From assembly GCA_024680925.1 (NCBI GenBank), contig JAILBM010000436.1:1-34598 (forward strand): 34,598 nucleotides of DNA, in the 5' to 3' direction. The DNA is from Butyrivibrio sp. Its GTDB lineage: Bacteria; Bacillota; Clostridia; Lachnospirales; Lachnospiraceae. The notes under the pieces were generated by a model that was given only the letters and a program-made list of their open reading frames with translations, made no database searches and had not been told where the DNA came from. The number at the start of each line of letters is the position of its first letter. The first letter of the stretch is position 1. Below are positions 17,320-26,013 of the stretch, piece after piece. The position numbers were made by a program, and so were the translations under genes.

Positions 17320-18918
17320 TTAGTTTTTCTTAAACTCAGAAAGAACCAGACCCTTATTTCTGTCAAGAGTCATTCCAACACTCCATTCGTTGATAAATAA
17401 AAGAAGTGGTTTATCGTTCATATCCTTAATCTTCTTCATATCAGAAGTTCCCACAAGAGAAGACATATCAATATCAGTATTTTCAACCCATCTGATATGC
17501 TCATAAGGAAGATTTTCAAGGATTATATCTACATTATATTCGCTTTTAAGTCTAAACTTCAATACATCAAACTGAAGAACACCTACTACACCTACTATTA
17601 TCTCCTCAAGGCCCATGTTATATTCCTGGAATATCTGAATGGCACCTTCCTGGGCAATCTGAGTGATACCTTTAACGAACTGTTTTCTCTTCATGGTATC
17701 AACCTGTCTTACTCTGGCAAAATGTTCAGGAGCAAAGGTAGGTATTCCTTCATAAACAACACTGTCCTTAGGACAGCATACCGTATCACCTATAGCAAAC
17801 ATACCGGGATCAAATACACCCATAATATCTCCGGCATAGGCCTCTGATAATATCTTACGTTCATCAGCCATGAGCTGCTGCGGCTGGGAAAGTCTCATAA
17901 CCTTACCGCTTTGAACATGCTTTACTTCCATATTGGCATCATATCTGCCTGAGCAAATACGCATAAATGCAACTCTGTCTCTGTGAGCCTTATTCATATT
18001 GGCCTGAATCTTAAATACAAAGGCTGTGAAATCGTGATCCTGAGGATCTACCACTTCACCTTCCTTGGAAATGCGTCCTGTTGGTGGTGTTGCCATCTTA
18101 AGGAAGTTGGATAAGAATATTTCCACACCAAAGTTCTGAAGTGCTGAACCAAAAAATACAGGAGTAAGCTCACCTGCACGTACTGCATCTAAATCATACT
18201 CAGCACCTGCACCGTCTAAAAGTTCAATCTCATTCTGAAGCTTTTCAAAGGCTTCATCACCTATCTGGGCATCAATCTGAGCCTTATCCGTAAGGTCTAT
18301 AAAATTCTCCGTACCCTCTTTTGTACCCTTCTGAGTATCTGCAAAGGTAACAATATGACCTTCATGTCTGTCGTAGATACCCTTAAAGTTCTTACCTGAT
18401 CCCAAAGGCCAGTTCATAGGGCATGTTGCAATACCGAGATTATTTTCTATATCATCAAGAAGGTCAAAGGTGTCCATGGCATCTCTGTCCATCTTATTAA
18501 TAAAGGTAAAAATAGGAATATGCCTCATGGTACAAACCTTGAAAAGCTTTCTGGTCTGTGCCTCAACACCCTTGGAAGCATCTATAACCATGACAGCTGA
18601 ATCGGCAGCCATAAGTGTTCTGTATGTATCCTCTGAGAAATCCTGGTGTCCGGGTGTATCAAGAATATTTATACAACAATCATCATAATTAAACTGCAAA
18701 ACAGAAGAAGTAACTGAAATACCTCTTTGCTTCTCTATTTCCATCCAGTCTGAAACTGCATGTCTGGCAGTAGCCTTACCCTTAACACTACCAGCCATAT
18801 TTATAGCTCCTCCGTAAAGCAGGAACTTCTCTGTAAGAGTTGTCTTACCTGCATCCGGGTGGGATATAATCGCAAATGTACGTCTCTTGTTTATTTCTTC
18901 ATTAACCTTGTTACTCAT
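17320..18918 (-). CDS. prfC: Peptide chain release factor 3
   Basis: A 532-residue translational GTPase that recycles RF1/RF2 after peptide release. GTPase motifs are SHPDAGKTTLTEKF (G1), GISVTSS (G2), DTPGHQDFSEDTYR (G3) and NKMDRDAMD (G4). The region RAGELTPVFFGSALQNFGVEIFL and the C-terminal part (VGVVGVLQFDVLKFRL) separate RF3 from EF-G and TypA. The ATG has AAAGGAAATT directly upstream. A promoter candidate lies about 60 bases upstream, and prfC is the first gene of the long minus-strand run. Confidence 0.97.
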   Translation of the reverse strand: MSNKVNEEINKRRTFAIISHPDAGKTTLTEKFLLYGGAINMAGSVKGKATARHAVSDWMEIEKQRGISVTSSVLQFNYDDCCINILDTPGHQDFSEDTYRTLMAADSAVMVIDASKGVEAQTRKLFKVCTMRHIPIFTFINKMDRDAMDTFDLLDDIENNLGIATCPMNWPLGSGKNFKGIYDRHEGHIVTFADTQKGTKEGTENFIDLTDKAQIDAQIGDEAFEKLQNEIELLDGAGAEYDLDAVRAGELTPVFFGSALQNFGVEIFLSNFLKMATPPTGRISKEGEVVDPQDHDFTAFVFKIQANMNKAHRDRVAFMRICSGRYDANMEVKHVQSGKVMRLSQPQQLMADERKILSEAYAGDIMGVFDPGMFAIGDTVCCPKDSVVYEGIPTFAPEHFARVRQVDTMKRKQFVKGITQIAQEGAIQIFQEYNMGLEEIIVGVVGVLQFDVLKFRLKSEYNVDIILENLPYEHIRWVENTDIDMSSLVGTSDMKKIKDMNDKPLLLFINEWSVGMTLDRNKGLVLSEFKKN

Positions 18919-18973
18919 AATTTCCTTTCAAAACAAACATTACAATCATAGAAAATTTCGCATACCGCACAAC

Positions 18974-19002
18974 ATTCTATCACAAAAGTAAGGAAATGTC
19001 TT
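18974..19002 (-). promoter_or_regulatory. Candidate promoter of prfC and the housekeeping run
   Basis: On the minus strand, AAGACA (18997-19002) and TAGAAT (18974-18979) are 17 bases apart, with TG at the extended -10 position. The start point would be about 45-50 bases before the prfC ATG. No terminator was found between it and the GNAT gene upstream, so readthrough is also possible. Confidence 0.5.
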
Positions 19003-19012
19003 ATGGAAATTT

Positions 19013-19480
19013 TTAAAGTATTTTTTCCATTAAGGTTTTCTGAATTCCAAAGCCCATTTTGTCATAAAAAGCTCTTGCATTGTCATTACCTTCCCATACA
19101 TGGAGGGTAACATTATAGCAGCCTATTTTCTTTGCATAGTTCACCACATAGTCATACAGAATCTTCCCCACATGCTTTCCCCTTGCACTCTCATCTACAC
19201 AAAGATCATCTATATATAAAGTTTTCATATCCTTCATATTAATAACTCCACTGCGCTTTTGGATTTCGCAAAAACAGTATCCGTAGACCTCACTGTTTTC
19301 TTCTGCCACAAAAACCGGTGTATCATCATTTTTAAAAATCTTCAAAAGCTCTTCATCAGTGTATTTTCTTGTTCCTGAGATAAAAATATCCGGTCTTAAG
19401 TCGGCATGTATCTCAAGTACCTGACTAAGAAGCTTATCCACAATATCCAAATCATTTTCAGTTGCCCGCCTAATCTCCAT
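19013..19480 (-). CDS. GNAT family N-acetyltransferase
   Basis: A 155-residue acetyl-CoA-dependent acyltransferase of the GNAT fold. It starts with IRRATENDLDIVDKLL, and the acetyl-CoA pyrophosphate loop is ARGKHVGKILYDYVVNYAKKIGC (motif A) after the strand YIDDLCVDE. The C-terminal block NVTLHVWEGNDNARAFYDKMGF is typical. The substrate (amine, protein N-terminus or antibiotic) cannot be read from the sequence. The ATG has AAGGAG upstream. It is transcribed away from the plus-strand GGDEF gene, and a perfect 10-bp palindrome lies in the shared upstream region. Confidence 0.88.
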   Translation of the reverse strand: MEIRRATENDLDIVDKLLSQVLEIHADLRPDIFISGTRKYTDEELLKIFKNDDTPVFVAEENSEVYGYCFCEIQKRSGVINMKDMKTLYIDDLCVDESARGKHVGKILYDYVVNYAKKIGCYNVTLHVWEGNDNARAFYDKMGFGIQKTLMEKIL

Positions 19481-19510
19481 CTTTCAATTCTCCTTAATTC
19501 AATAAATATA

Positions 19511-19536
19511 ATTGTATCACAAATTAGTGGTACCAC
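19511..19536 (-). promoter_or_regulatory. GNAT -10 candidate with palindrome GTGGTACCAC
   Basis: On the minus strand a TACAAT with extended TG (19511-19516) lies about 30 bases before the GNAT start codon. The perfect palindrome GTGGTACCAC (19527-19536) sits where the -35/spacer would be, and no good -35 is visible. The position would suit an operator. Palindrome and hexamer are seen; the role is inferred. Confidence 0.35.
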
Positions 19537-19594
19537 ATTCAGAAAACCTTGATTTTACTATAAAATATAAAACGTCTTTTAACAAAATTTATAA

Positions 19595-19622
19595 CTGAAA
19601 ATCATACCAAAGATGTTATAAT
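19595..19622 (+). promoter_or_regulatory. Candidate promoter of the PAS-GAF-GGDEF gene
   Basis: CTGAAA (19595-19600) and a perfect TATAAT (19617-19622) are 16 bases apart on the plus strand. The leader of about 50 bases contains an AT-only stem TTAATAAT/ATTATTAA (19625-19632 with 19647-19654). GGGA lies about ten bases before the ATG at 19681. Confidence 0.45.
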
Positions 19623-19680
19623 AATTAATAATGACTTTTCATTACTATTATTAACAGGTCATAAATGGGAATAATTGCAT

Positions 19681-21819
19681 ATGAATAATTCAGATTTCAA
19701 AAAATCTCTATCATTAAATGATATCATACTTCCTGATTTGGATTTGCCGCTTGCTGTCATGGTTCATGCAGACGGCCGTTTTACCTATGTCAATAATACT
19801 GAGTGTTATCTTCAGGAACTACAATCCATCGGCTTTGATACCCTGGAGGATGCAGAATATTTCTTTAATAATAAGGATGCGGGAATATATGACCGCTATT
19901 TAAAAAATGTCCAATATTCCCTTGATACCAATTCTGCCATAACAAAGTCATTTGTTGCAAAGGACTGTTACGTAACAATTAAAATACGCTGTTTTTATTC
20001 CAATAATGATAAAAATATAATTATATGCAGAGCCTTTTTGCTAAATGTTTCAAAATATAAGCTGGAAAGCAATACCATGGACAAGGCCCTGAGAAGCCTG
20101 TATTCCCTATATGATCATATCAACTATATAGATCTGAAAAACAATTCCATTCAGCACATATACACTAATGTTAACATAAAGGAATTAAAGGCTGATAATG
20201 GCAGTTTTAATGACTATATTACTATCTATGCCAAAGAATTTATCTACCCTTCCGAGCAAAAAAAGTATTTGAACTATTATGACCCTGATAATATAAAATC
20301 TATTTTCAATCAATTAAATAAACGTTTTAATATATCATATTTCCGTACCAGGAACGTTTACGGAGATTATGAATGGAAGGCTTACCTGATCATAAAGGCT
20401 ATAGACCAGGGTGATGAATGTTACTACGGCTGCGTAAGAGAAGTGGATCTGACCAAAGAACATATTCTCATAGATAATAACTACATCGACCTTTTCTATA
20501 ACATGCCTGTAGCCTATTCTATTTTTAAGGTAAAAAAATACAATAATGAAATTACAGACATTGTATGCCTTTTTGCCAGTAAAATGACTTCCGAAATAAT
20601 GTCAGCGCCTCTGGATAAAATTGTCGGACACTCCATATTCGACAAGATAACAGGTATCCGCGAATGGAAAGGAATTTTTGACAAAGCAGCCTATTATAAT
20701 GAAACCTTTTCTCAGATAAAATATATAGAATACTCCGGTAAATGGGTAAGGATAACTGTAAGTCAGGCCGCTGAACAGGGAAAATGCGCAATCATACTTG
20801 AAGATGTAACCAATGAGCAGGAAGAAACAAATCTAATCGGCAAAAACTGGCGAACCGATGACCTTATCATAACCTGTACAAAATATCTAAACAGTGATAT
20901 GCCCTACAAAGATGCCATCAATAATATATTAAGAGTTATAGGGCAGGCCACAGGTGCAGGAAGAGTATATGTTTTTGAGCGCAACAAAGATAACACCTAT
21001 TCCGAAAATTTCCTATGGTCAAAAACAGACTTTGTACATGATGCTGGCATTCTTCAAAATCTTAAACCCAGCGAAATAATTTTTGACTGGGACAATGAAT
21101 ATAAATCCTCAACGACAATATCTGTTGATAATTTTGATTTTTTAAAAGAAGAAAAGCCCCTTATGTATGAGCTTTTTCTGAAAACAAAAACAAAAAAAAT
21201 TATTGAAACACCTATAAGAGACGGAAACAATCTTCTTGGCTTTATGGGACTTGCAGATACCACTGACAGTGTTTCCTTTGATATAAAGCATCTTATTGAA
21301 ACCCTGGCATATTTTGTTTCCTACGAAATGATAAGAAATCAGCTTATTACAGAGCTTGAAAATAAGAGTATCTATGATTCTCTTTGTGATATTAAAAACA
21401 GAAATGCCATGGAAATAACCGTTAAAGAGCTTAAAGGTAAAGCTATTCCCATAGGAATAGTATATGCCGATGCCAACGGTCTAAAACAGGTCAATGATAC
21501 CATGGGACATGAAGCAGGTGATTCCCTTATACGATATATTGCAAGTACTCTTGCAGAATGCTTTGGAAGAGATAACACCTATAGGTCCGGTGGTGATGAA
21601 TTTGTGGCAATTATTGAAAATATTACTAAAGAAGACTTTGCTGATAAAGCCATAGAAGTGCTGAAAATATTTGGCAAAAACCCAAATGTATCCGTAGCCA
21701 TGGGCTGGGCCTACAGTGATTCTTCCGCCGATATAGAATCCATAATGAAACGGGCTGATGAGAGAATGTATATCAACAAAGCAGAACATTATAAGAAAAA
21801 CAACAGAAGAAAAAGCTGA
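19681..21819 (+). CDS. PAS/GAF-regulated diguanylate cyclase (GGDEF protein)
   Basis: A 712-residue soluble protein. A PAS-like domain is at about 15-130 (LAVMVHADGRFTYVNNTECY) and a second PAS-like domain at about 265-380 (NMPVAYSIFKVK...). A GAF-like domain covers about 395-550 (DAINNILRVIGQATGAGRVYVFER...LLGFMGLADT). The C-terminal GGDEF domain starts at SLCDIKNRNAM, has the substrate segment YADANGLKQVND (a DxN form common in clostridia) and an intact GGDEF at 637-641. There is no RxxD inhibition site and no transmembrane segment. It should make cyclic di-GMP in response to small ligands or partners. The frame could start at a TTG at 19675, but the ATG at 19681 is preferred. It is convergent with the YetA-like gene and they share a terminator. 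Confidence 0.88.
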   Translation: MNNSDFKKSLSLNDIILPDLDLPLAVMVHADGRFTYVNNTECYLQELQSIGFDTLEDAEYFFNNKDAGIYDRYLKNVQYSLDTNSAITKSFVAKDCYVTIKIRCFYSNNDKNIIICRAFLLNVSKYKLESNTMDKALRSLYSLYDHINYIDLKNNSIQHIYTNVNIKELKADNGSFNDYITIYAKEFIYPSEQKKYLNYYDPDNIKSIFNQLNKRFNISYFRTRNVYGDYEWKAYLIIKAIDQGDECYYGCVREVDLTKEHILIDNNYIDLFYNMPVAYSIFKVKKYNNEITDIVCLFASKMTSEIMSAPLDKIVGHSIFDKITGIREWKGIFDKAAYYNETFSQIKYIEYSGKWVRITVSQAAEQGKCAIILEDVTNEQEETNLIGKNWRTDDLIITCTKYLNSDMPYKDAINNILRVIGQATGAGRVYVFERNKDNTYSENFLWSKTDFVHDAGILQNLKPSEIIFDWDNEYKSSTTISVDNFDFLKEEKPLMYELFLKTKTKKIIETPIRDGNNLLGFMGLADTTDSVSFDIKHLIETLAYFVSYEMIRNQLITELENKSIYDSLCDIKNRNAMEITVKELKGKAIPIGIVYADANGLKQVNDTMGHEAGDSLIRYIASTLAECFGRDNTYRSGGDEFVAIIENITKEDFADKAIEVLKIFGKNPNVSVAMGWAYSDSSADIESIMKRADERMYINKAEHYKKNNRRKS

Positions 21820-21832
21820 TATTTAATTAAAC

Positions 21833-21872
21833 AGGCGCTTCGGTTTTGAATAAATTCATTACCGAAGCGCCT
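21833..21872. terminator. Bidirectional terminator between convergent genes
   Basis: A perfect 12-bp stem AGGCGCTTCGGT/ACCGAAGCGCCT (21833-21844 with 21861-21872) has a 16-nt loop that can add a GAAT/ATTC pairing. T-rich sequence follows on both strands. It lies between the plus-strand GGDEF gene (ends 21819) and the minus-strand YetA-like gene (ends 21904). Confidence 0.8.
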
Positions 21873-21903
21873 TTCATTTGGGGTCTTTTAGTAACCAATA
21901 CAT

Positions 21904-24300
21904 TTAATCAGCAATCATATTTTCCTGAATAAGAGCATTGTAGAACTGCATCATAGGCAAAAAGCTTTGAGCAAAACTCTTGGTTGGTGCTGAGCCTACA
22001 AGAACCGCATCCTCTACCACTCTCTTTCCTCCGCCGTTGGAAGGAGCATCATTTACACTGTTCCAAAAGGTCTTAAGGCCACATTCAAGATATTTTTTGT
22101 CTCCTGTAAGCTCATATCCAATGTACATTGCTTCAAGAAGAAGTGTATTGTTTCCATTTCGTGATAAGCTTGGAAGCTCTTTATAATAAAAGAGTCCATA
22201 AGGATTCATACCGTTCTCGGCAATATCATCTATCGCTGTTAAGATAAGTTCCTTAATGTCATCCTGAGGAAACTGTCTGTAATACCTCATAAGTGAGCCT
22301 ACGGCAACTGAGATCATAAATCCTACTCTTATTACAGTGTTATCGGTATAAGGTGAAAGCCATGCACCGTATCTTTCATTCCATTGTTTGAACTGGGTAA
22401 TGATATTTTTGCAGCTTCCAAGCCACTTTGTATCATGGGTTTCTATATATAAAGCAGTAAGGGTTCTAAGAGCCCATCCTGTTTCTCTCGCACTTGCTTC
22501 TCCGGCCTTTTGGTACATAGGTGTTTCCAGGAGTCTTAAAACATTTTCTCCTATACCAAGAGCAGTTTCCAAAGCCCTCTCATCGCCATCAAAATGCCAT
22601 AGGTCCAAAAGTCCCTCTACCCATTCATGGCTGCAGACCATAACTCCGTTTTCTCCGCCTCCTGCATTATGTCCTGCGGTGTGCTCCCACTGTCCTCCGA
22701 TTCTGAGTTCATCACTGCTAAAGTGACATACATCCACGTCCATCCAGTGATGGGCTGCAACAGAAGCATAATCATGAAATCTTCTGACTCCGGTTCTGGC
22801 ATACATCATAAACATGGCATGAGGATAGTCGTATTCATTATTGGTCCAAACCAGTTTTCCGCCGCCTCGTCCCTGAGATGTATAGTTAAAGTCAGGAAAA
22901 TCACCCCAGTTCATCATTCCATAGGCTCTGCCGTGGTTATCGGCTCTGGAGATCATGGCAAGCTCTACGTCAGCATTGGCCTTATCCATGTCAGTTACAA
23001 TATTTGGAAAAACTGCTGCCTTCCTGAATTCCTCAGGACTTATCCAGGGTTGTACAGGCATCTGATAAACCAGGCTCCTGTCATCAATCTCTTCGATTGT
23101 AGTCTTACTGTCATGGAAGTGGAGCAAAAAGCGCTGCTCTCTTGCCATTCCCTGAGAGAAAACAACCTTTTCATCTCCTTCAGGAATGAGATATACACAT
23201 ATACCGTTTTTATCAGCCTTAACAGCCTTAGGAAAGTTCTGCTGAGCCTGGAAAATGCTACCGCAAACTCCTGCCTTTTCATCAGTACAATCAGCAAAAA
23301 GAGTTCCGTATAAAACCTCACCAAAATGCTCATTGGCTTCTGTTACAAGAAAAGGTCCAGTAACACGGTTTCCCACCACATCTCCATTTCCGGAAATCAT
23401 AAATCTTGTTTTATAATTGGATATTCCCGAAACTGTTCTGATTTTATTTGAGCTGTTTTTGGAAATATCCTCTTCCATCTCTCCAAGAGACGTTGTCCCT
23501 GTGGTATAAAAAAACAGCTTATTCTCATCAGCATTGGTTTTATTCATATCTCCGCAGCCTGTGGAATCTATTTTTTCTCCGTTAAAATCCGGAAGAACCA
23601 TATCCTCAGTAACATCTGTATTTCTCTTGATAAACATCTTCCAGCTCTCAGGAATTAATTCACTGTCAGATTCGTTAAACAGCCTTACAGAAACATCTAC
23701 AAAGGCCTTTCCTGCAAAGGCTGTAAGTCTTATATTGCAGATGCTTTTATCATCATAAACCGCCTTTGTCTCAAGAATTACAACTACAGGACCCTCTTCT
23801 ACGATTTCCCACTTTGTTGTATTTATATTAAAGTCAGTACCGTTTTTAGTAAGAATGGGGCCTACAAACTGCTCTTTTACATATTCTGTATCTGCAAATT
23901 TAACGTTTTGAAATATACTGTCTAAATTATCACAGACTTCAAAGCATACTACTCCTGTATCAACTGCAATACCTTTTCCGGTGCTTTTTACCCTTAAAGT
24001 CTCTTCACTTTTATCTTCCGTATCAGAAACCTCTTTTAGTTCCAATACCATTTTACTGTTGCCCGGAACATCAGCCATAAATCTGATAAACAGAAACTTA
24101 ACACTGTCATCCTCCCAGGTAGCCGTAACCTTCATTTGAATAGGGAGCCTTTTGCCCGGCTTTGCGGTATCCTCAATTACAAGGTGTGAAAGCATCTCCT
24201 TTTTTAGCTCACCCTTTGGAAAAGGCACTGCCACACTAAGGCTTTCACCCTCTAAATCATTTTTGTAAAGTTTATCAATGTATATTCTCTTTGTTTCCAT
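21904..24300 (-). CDS. YetA/PcRGLX-like protein (rhamnogalacturonan lyase family)
   Basis: A 798-residue protein with no signal peptide, so probably cytoplasmic. Residues about 1-330 look like the beta-rich RIFT-barrel N-terminal part of the YetA/PcRGLX group (DKLYKNDLEGESLSVAVPFP at the start). The second half is an alpha/alpha barrel with the recognisable block VWTNNEYDYPHAMFMMYARTG, then FHDYASVAAHHWMDVDVCH and HEWVEGLLDLWHFDGD. PcRGLX is an exo-acting rhamnogalacturonan lyase (PL26); YetA of Bacillus lies with pectin genes. Family assignment is from memory of these patterns, and the catalytic residues were not verified. The frame has an earlier ATG at 24318, but the ATG at 24300 has AGCAGGT upstream. 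It lies 29 bases after the MATE gene in one operon. Confidence 0.7.
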   Translation of the reverse strand: METKRIYIDKLYKNDLEGESLSVAVPFPKGELKKEMLSHLVIEDTAKPGKRLPIQMKVTATWEDDSVKFLFIRFMADVPGNSKMVLELKEVSDTEDKSEETLRVKSTGKGIAVDTGVVCFEVCDNLDSIFQNVKFADTEYVKEQFVGPILTKNGTDFNINTTKWEIVEEGPVVVILETKAVYDDKSICNIRLTAFAGKAFVDVSVRLFNESDSELIPESWKMFIKRNTDVTEDMVLPDFNGEKIDSTGCGDMNKTNADENKLFFYTTGTTSLGEMEEDISKNSSNKIRTVSGISNYKTRFMISGNGDVVGNRVTGPFLVTEANEHFGEVLYGTLFADCTDEKAGVCGSIFQAQQNFPKAVKADKNGICVYLIPEGDEKVVFSQGMAREQRFLLHFHDSKTTIEEIDDRSLVYQMPVQPWISPEEFRKAAVFPNIVTDMDKANADVELAMISRADNHGRAYGMMNWGDFPDFNYTSQGRGGGKLVWTNNEYDYPHAMFMMYARTGVRRFHDYASVAAHHWMDVDVCHFSSDELRIGGQWEHTAGHNAGGGENGVMVCSHEWVEGLLDLWHFDGDERALETALGIGENVLRLLETPMYQKAGEASARETGWALRTLTALYIETHDTKWLGSCKNIITQFKQWNERYGAWLSPYTDNTVIRVGFMISVAVGSLMRYYRQFPQDDIKELILTAIDDIAENGMNPYGLFYYKELPSLSRNGNNTLLLEAMYIGYELTGDKKYLECGLKTFWNSVNDAPSNGGGKRVVEDAVLVGSAPTKSFAQSFLPMMQFYNALIQENMIAD

Positions 24301-24329
24301 TTTTTTACCTGCTTCCATTCTTGATTTAT

Positions 24330-25724
24330 TTATGAAAAAGCCATATTGCTTTGTGCCATCTCCAGATCCTTAATCTTCTTCCAGTTTCTGGATCTATAGA
24401 ACAATAAGGATGCTATCATTCCGAATATAAAGCTTATGGATACCGCTCCTGTTACATAATGTCCGTCAAAAAAGATTGCGATCAGATATGCACTTGGTAT
24501 TCTGACTGCCCACAGCATCAAAAGATTAACTATAGTTGAATACTTAACAGCGCCTATACCATTGGACAGATTAAGTATTGTATTAAGAACGCAGTAGCAC
24601 CACTGGAACGGAACCTGAATATGAACGCAGAGCATAGCATATTTAATTGCCTCAGGGTCATCTGTAAAGCACCTTATAAGCGGCTCTGCAAAGATATACA
24701 TGATAACTCCCAGGGAAATAGTTATGGCTGCAGAGTACACAGGTACAATCTTTCCACCCTTTCTAAGCCTTGCATAAAGCTTTGCTCCATAGTTTTGTCC
24801 CGCAAAGGTAGACATGGCTGATGAAAAAGAGGTGATGGCAACGCTGCTTACTCCCATGATTTTTCCTGCAACTGACGCTCCTGCCATAAAGCCTGAACCC
24901 TGCATGTTTATAAGGGACTGCATAAGGATATGTCCTACTGTATATATGGAATTGTTAAAGCCAAGAGGCAGACCCATTTTTAATATGTCACTAAGACTTT
25001 TCCCATCAAGACTCTTTGGCAAAAAAGTAAATCCTATCTGAGGATACTTTTTCATAACGTATACAACACTGGCGATCCAGGCAAGGTACATGGATATAAT
25101 TGTTGCAACTGCTGCCCCTCCTACATCCATATGAAAGCCTGCTACAAATACAATATCAAGAACAATATTGGTAACACTGGATATAATAAGGAATAAAAGA
25201 GTGGAACTGCTGTCTCCCAGTCCTCTTAAAATTCCTGCATTCATGTTATATCCCATGGTTCCAAGGAGTCCTAAAAATACAATTCTTATGTAGAGAACTG
25301 CCAGATCCCAGGTATCCTCAGGAACATTCATAAATTTTAAAATAACCGGTGTCAGCACAATTCCAAGTATTGAAAGCGGAATTGCACATAAATAGGTGAA
25401 GGATATTGATGTCTTTACTGTTTTTCCAAGAGCTTCATCATCTTTACTTCCGGTATACATGGACACCAATATTGATACTCCCGCGCCAATACCCATGAAC
25501 ACGCACATAAACACTTCTATTGGCTGTGAACTGGTTCCTATGGCTGCTATGGACTGTGGTCCGCAGAAGTTACCGATAATAAGAGTATCTACAATCGTAT
25601 AAAGCTGTTGGAGAACATTACTTGCTATAATAGGAAGCGCAAACAGCACGACAAGTTTCATTATAGAGCCCTGTGTCATATCGAGCTTTGTACGGGATTT
25701 CTTTTTAACTGCTATTTCTGTCAT
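24330..25724 (-). CDS. MATE family transporter
   Basis: A 464-residue membrane protein of the multidrug and toxic compound extrusion family, with about 12 transmembrane helices. The first repeat starts with LFALPIIASNVLQQLYTIVDTLIIG, followed by the family motif near SQPIEVFMCVFMGIGAGVSILVS. The second half repeats the fold (GLPLGFNNSIYTVGHILMQSLIN, then TFAGQNYGAKLYAR). Coupling ion and substrate are unknown. The frame extends 15 codons upstream, but the ATG at 25724 has GAGGT five bases upstream. It is the first gene of an operon with the YetA-like gene, divergent from araC, so its substrate may be a pectin fragment or a toxic aromatic rather than a drug. Confidence 0.9.
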   Translation of the reverse strand: MTEIAVKKKSRTKLDMTQGSIMKLVVLFALPIIASNVLQQLYTIVDTLIIGNFCGPQSIAAIGTSSQPIEVFMCVFMGIGAGVSILVSMYTGSKDDEALGKTVKTSISFTYLCAIPLSILGIVLTPVILKFMNVPEDTWDLAVLYIRIVFLGLLGTMGYNMNAGILRGLGDSSSTLLFLIISSVTNIVLDIVFVAGFHMDVGGAAVATIISMYLAWIASVVYVMKKYPQIGFTFLPKSLDGKSLSDILKMGLPLGFNNSIYTVGHILMQSLINMQGSGFMAGASVAGKIMGVSSVAITSFSSAMSTFAGQNYGAKLYARLRKGGKIVPVYSAAITISLGVIMYIFAEPLIRCFTDDPEAIKYAMLCVHIQVPFQWCYCVLNTILNLSNGIGAVKYSTIVNLLMLWAVRIPSAYLIAIFFDGHYVTGAVSISFIFGMIASLLFYRSRNWKKIKDLEMAQSNMAFS

Positions 25725-25854
25725 GATTACCTCTAATCTAAAGTACTTATTTTTATTAAATCTCCCCAAAAGATTTAATGTAGTCTTGCAACACCCCTAA
25801 CAGAAATTCCATTTTCCATTATGCTCATACTAATGTTTGTTTTCTAGCAAAAAA

Positions 25855-25869
25855 GGCTATTATATAGCC
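25855..25869 (-). promoter_or_regulatory. Inverted repeat over a -10-like element before the MATE operon
   Basis: GGCTAT/ATAGCC with a 3-base centre encloses TATAAT on the minus strand (25859-25864), about 135 bases before the MATE start codon. A TTTTTT run follows on the minus strand, so it could also form a weak terminator-like hairpin. No convincing -35 is visible. The whole 289-base divergent region (25725-26013) is AT-rich and holds no gene that I can see. An AraC operator here is possible but not shown. Confidence 0.3.
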
Positions 25870-26013
25870 AAAAGTTATCAAATCGGATAAAATAAATATG
25901 AAACATGATTTTTGGAGCAAAACGACAAAAAGTCATATATATATACATTCTGCTCATTAATTTAATTTTTTCAGTATCATGATAATTAGTATACCAAATA
26001 TCAGGAGAAACAA

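Noticed and set aside
22627-23313. A 228-codon plus-strand open frame inside the YetA-like gene
   Set aside because: It is fully antisense to a gene with clear family patterns, has no ribosome site and no recognisable motif; it is a shadow frame.
25934-25945. TATATATATA tract as a possible regulatory repeat
   Set aside because: Short AT run in an AT-rich intergenic region, with no symmetry or partner copy.
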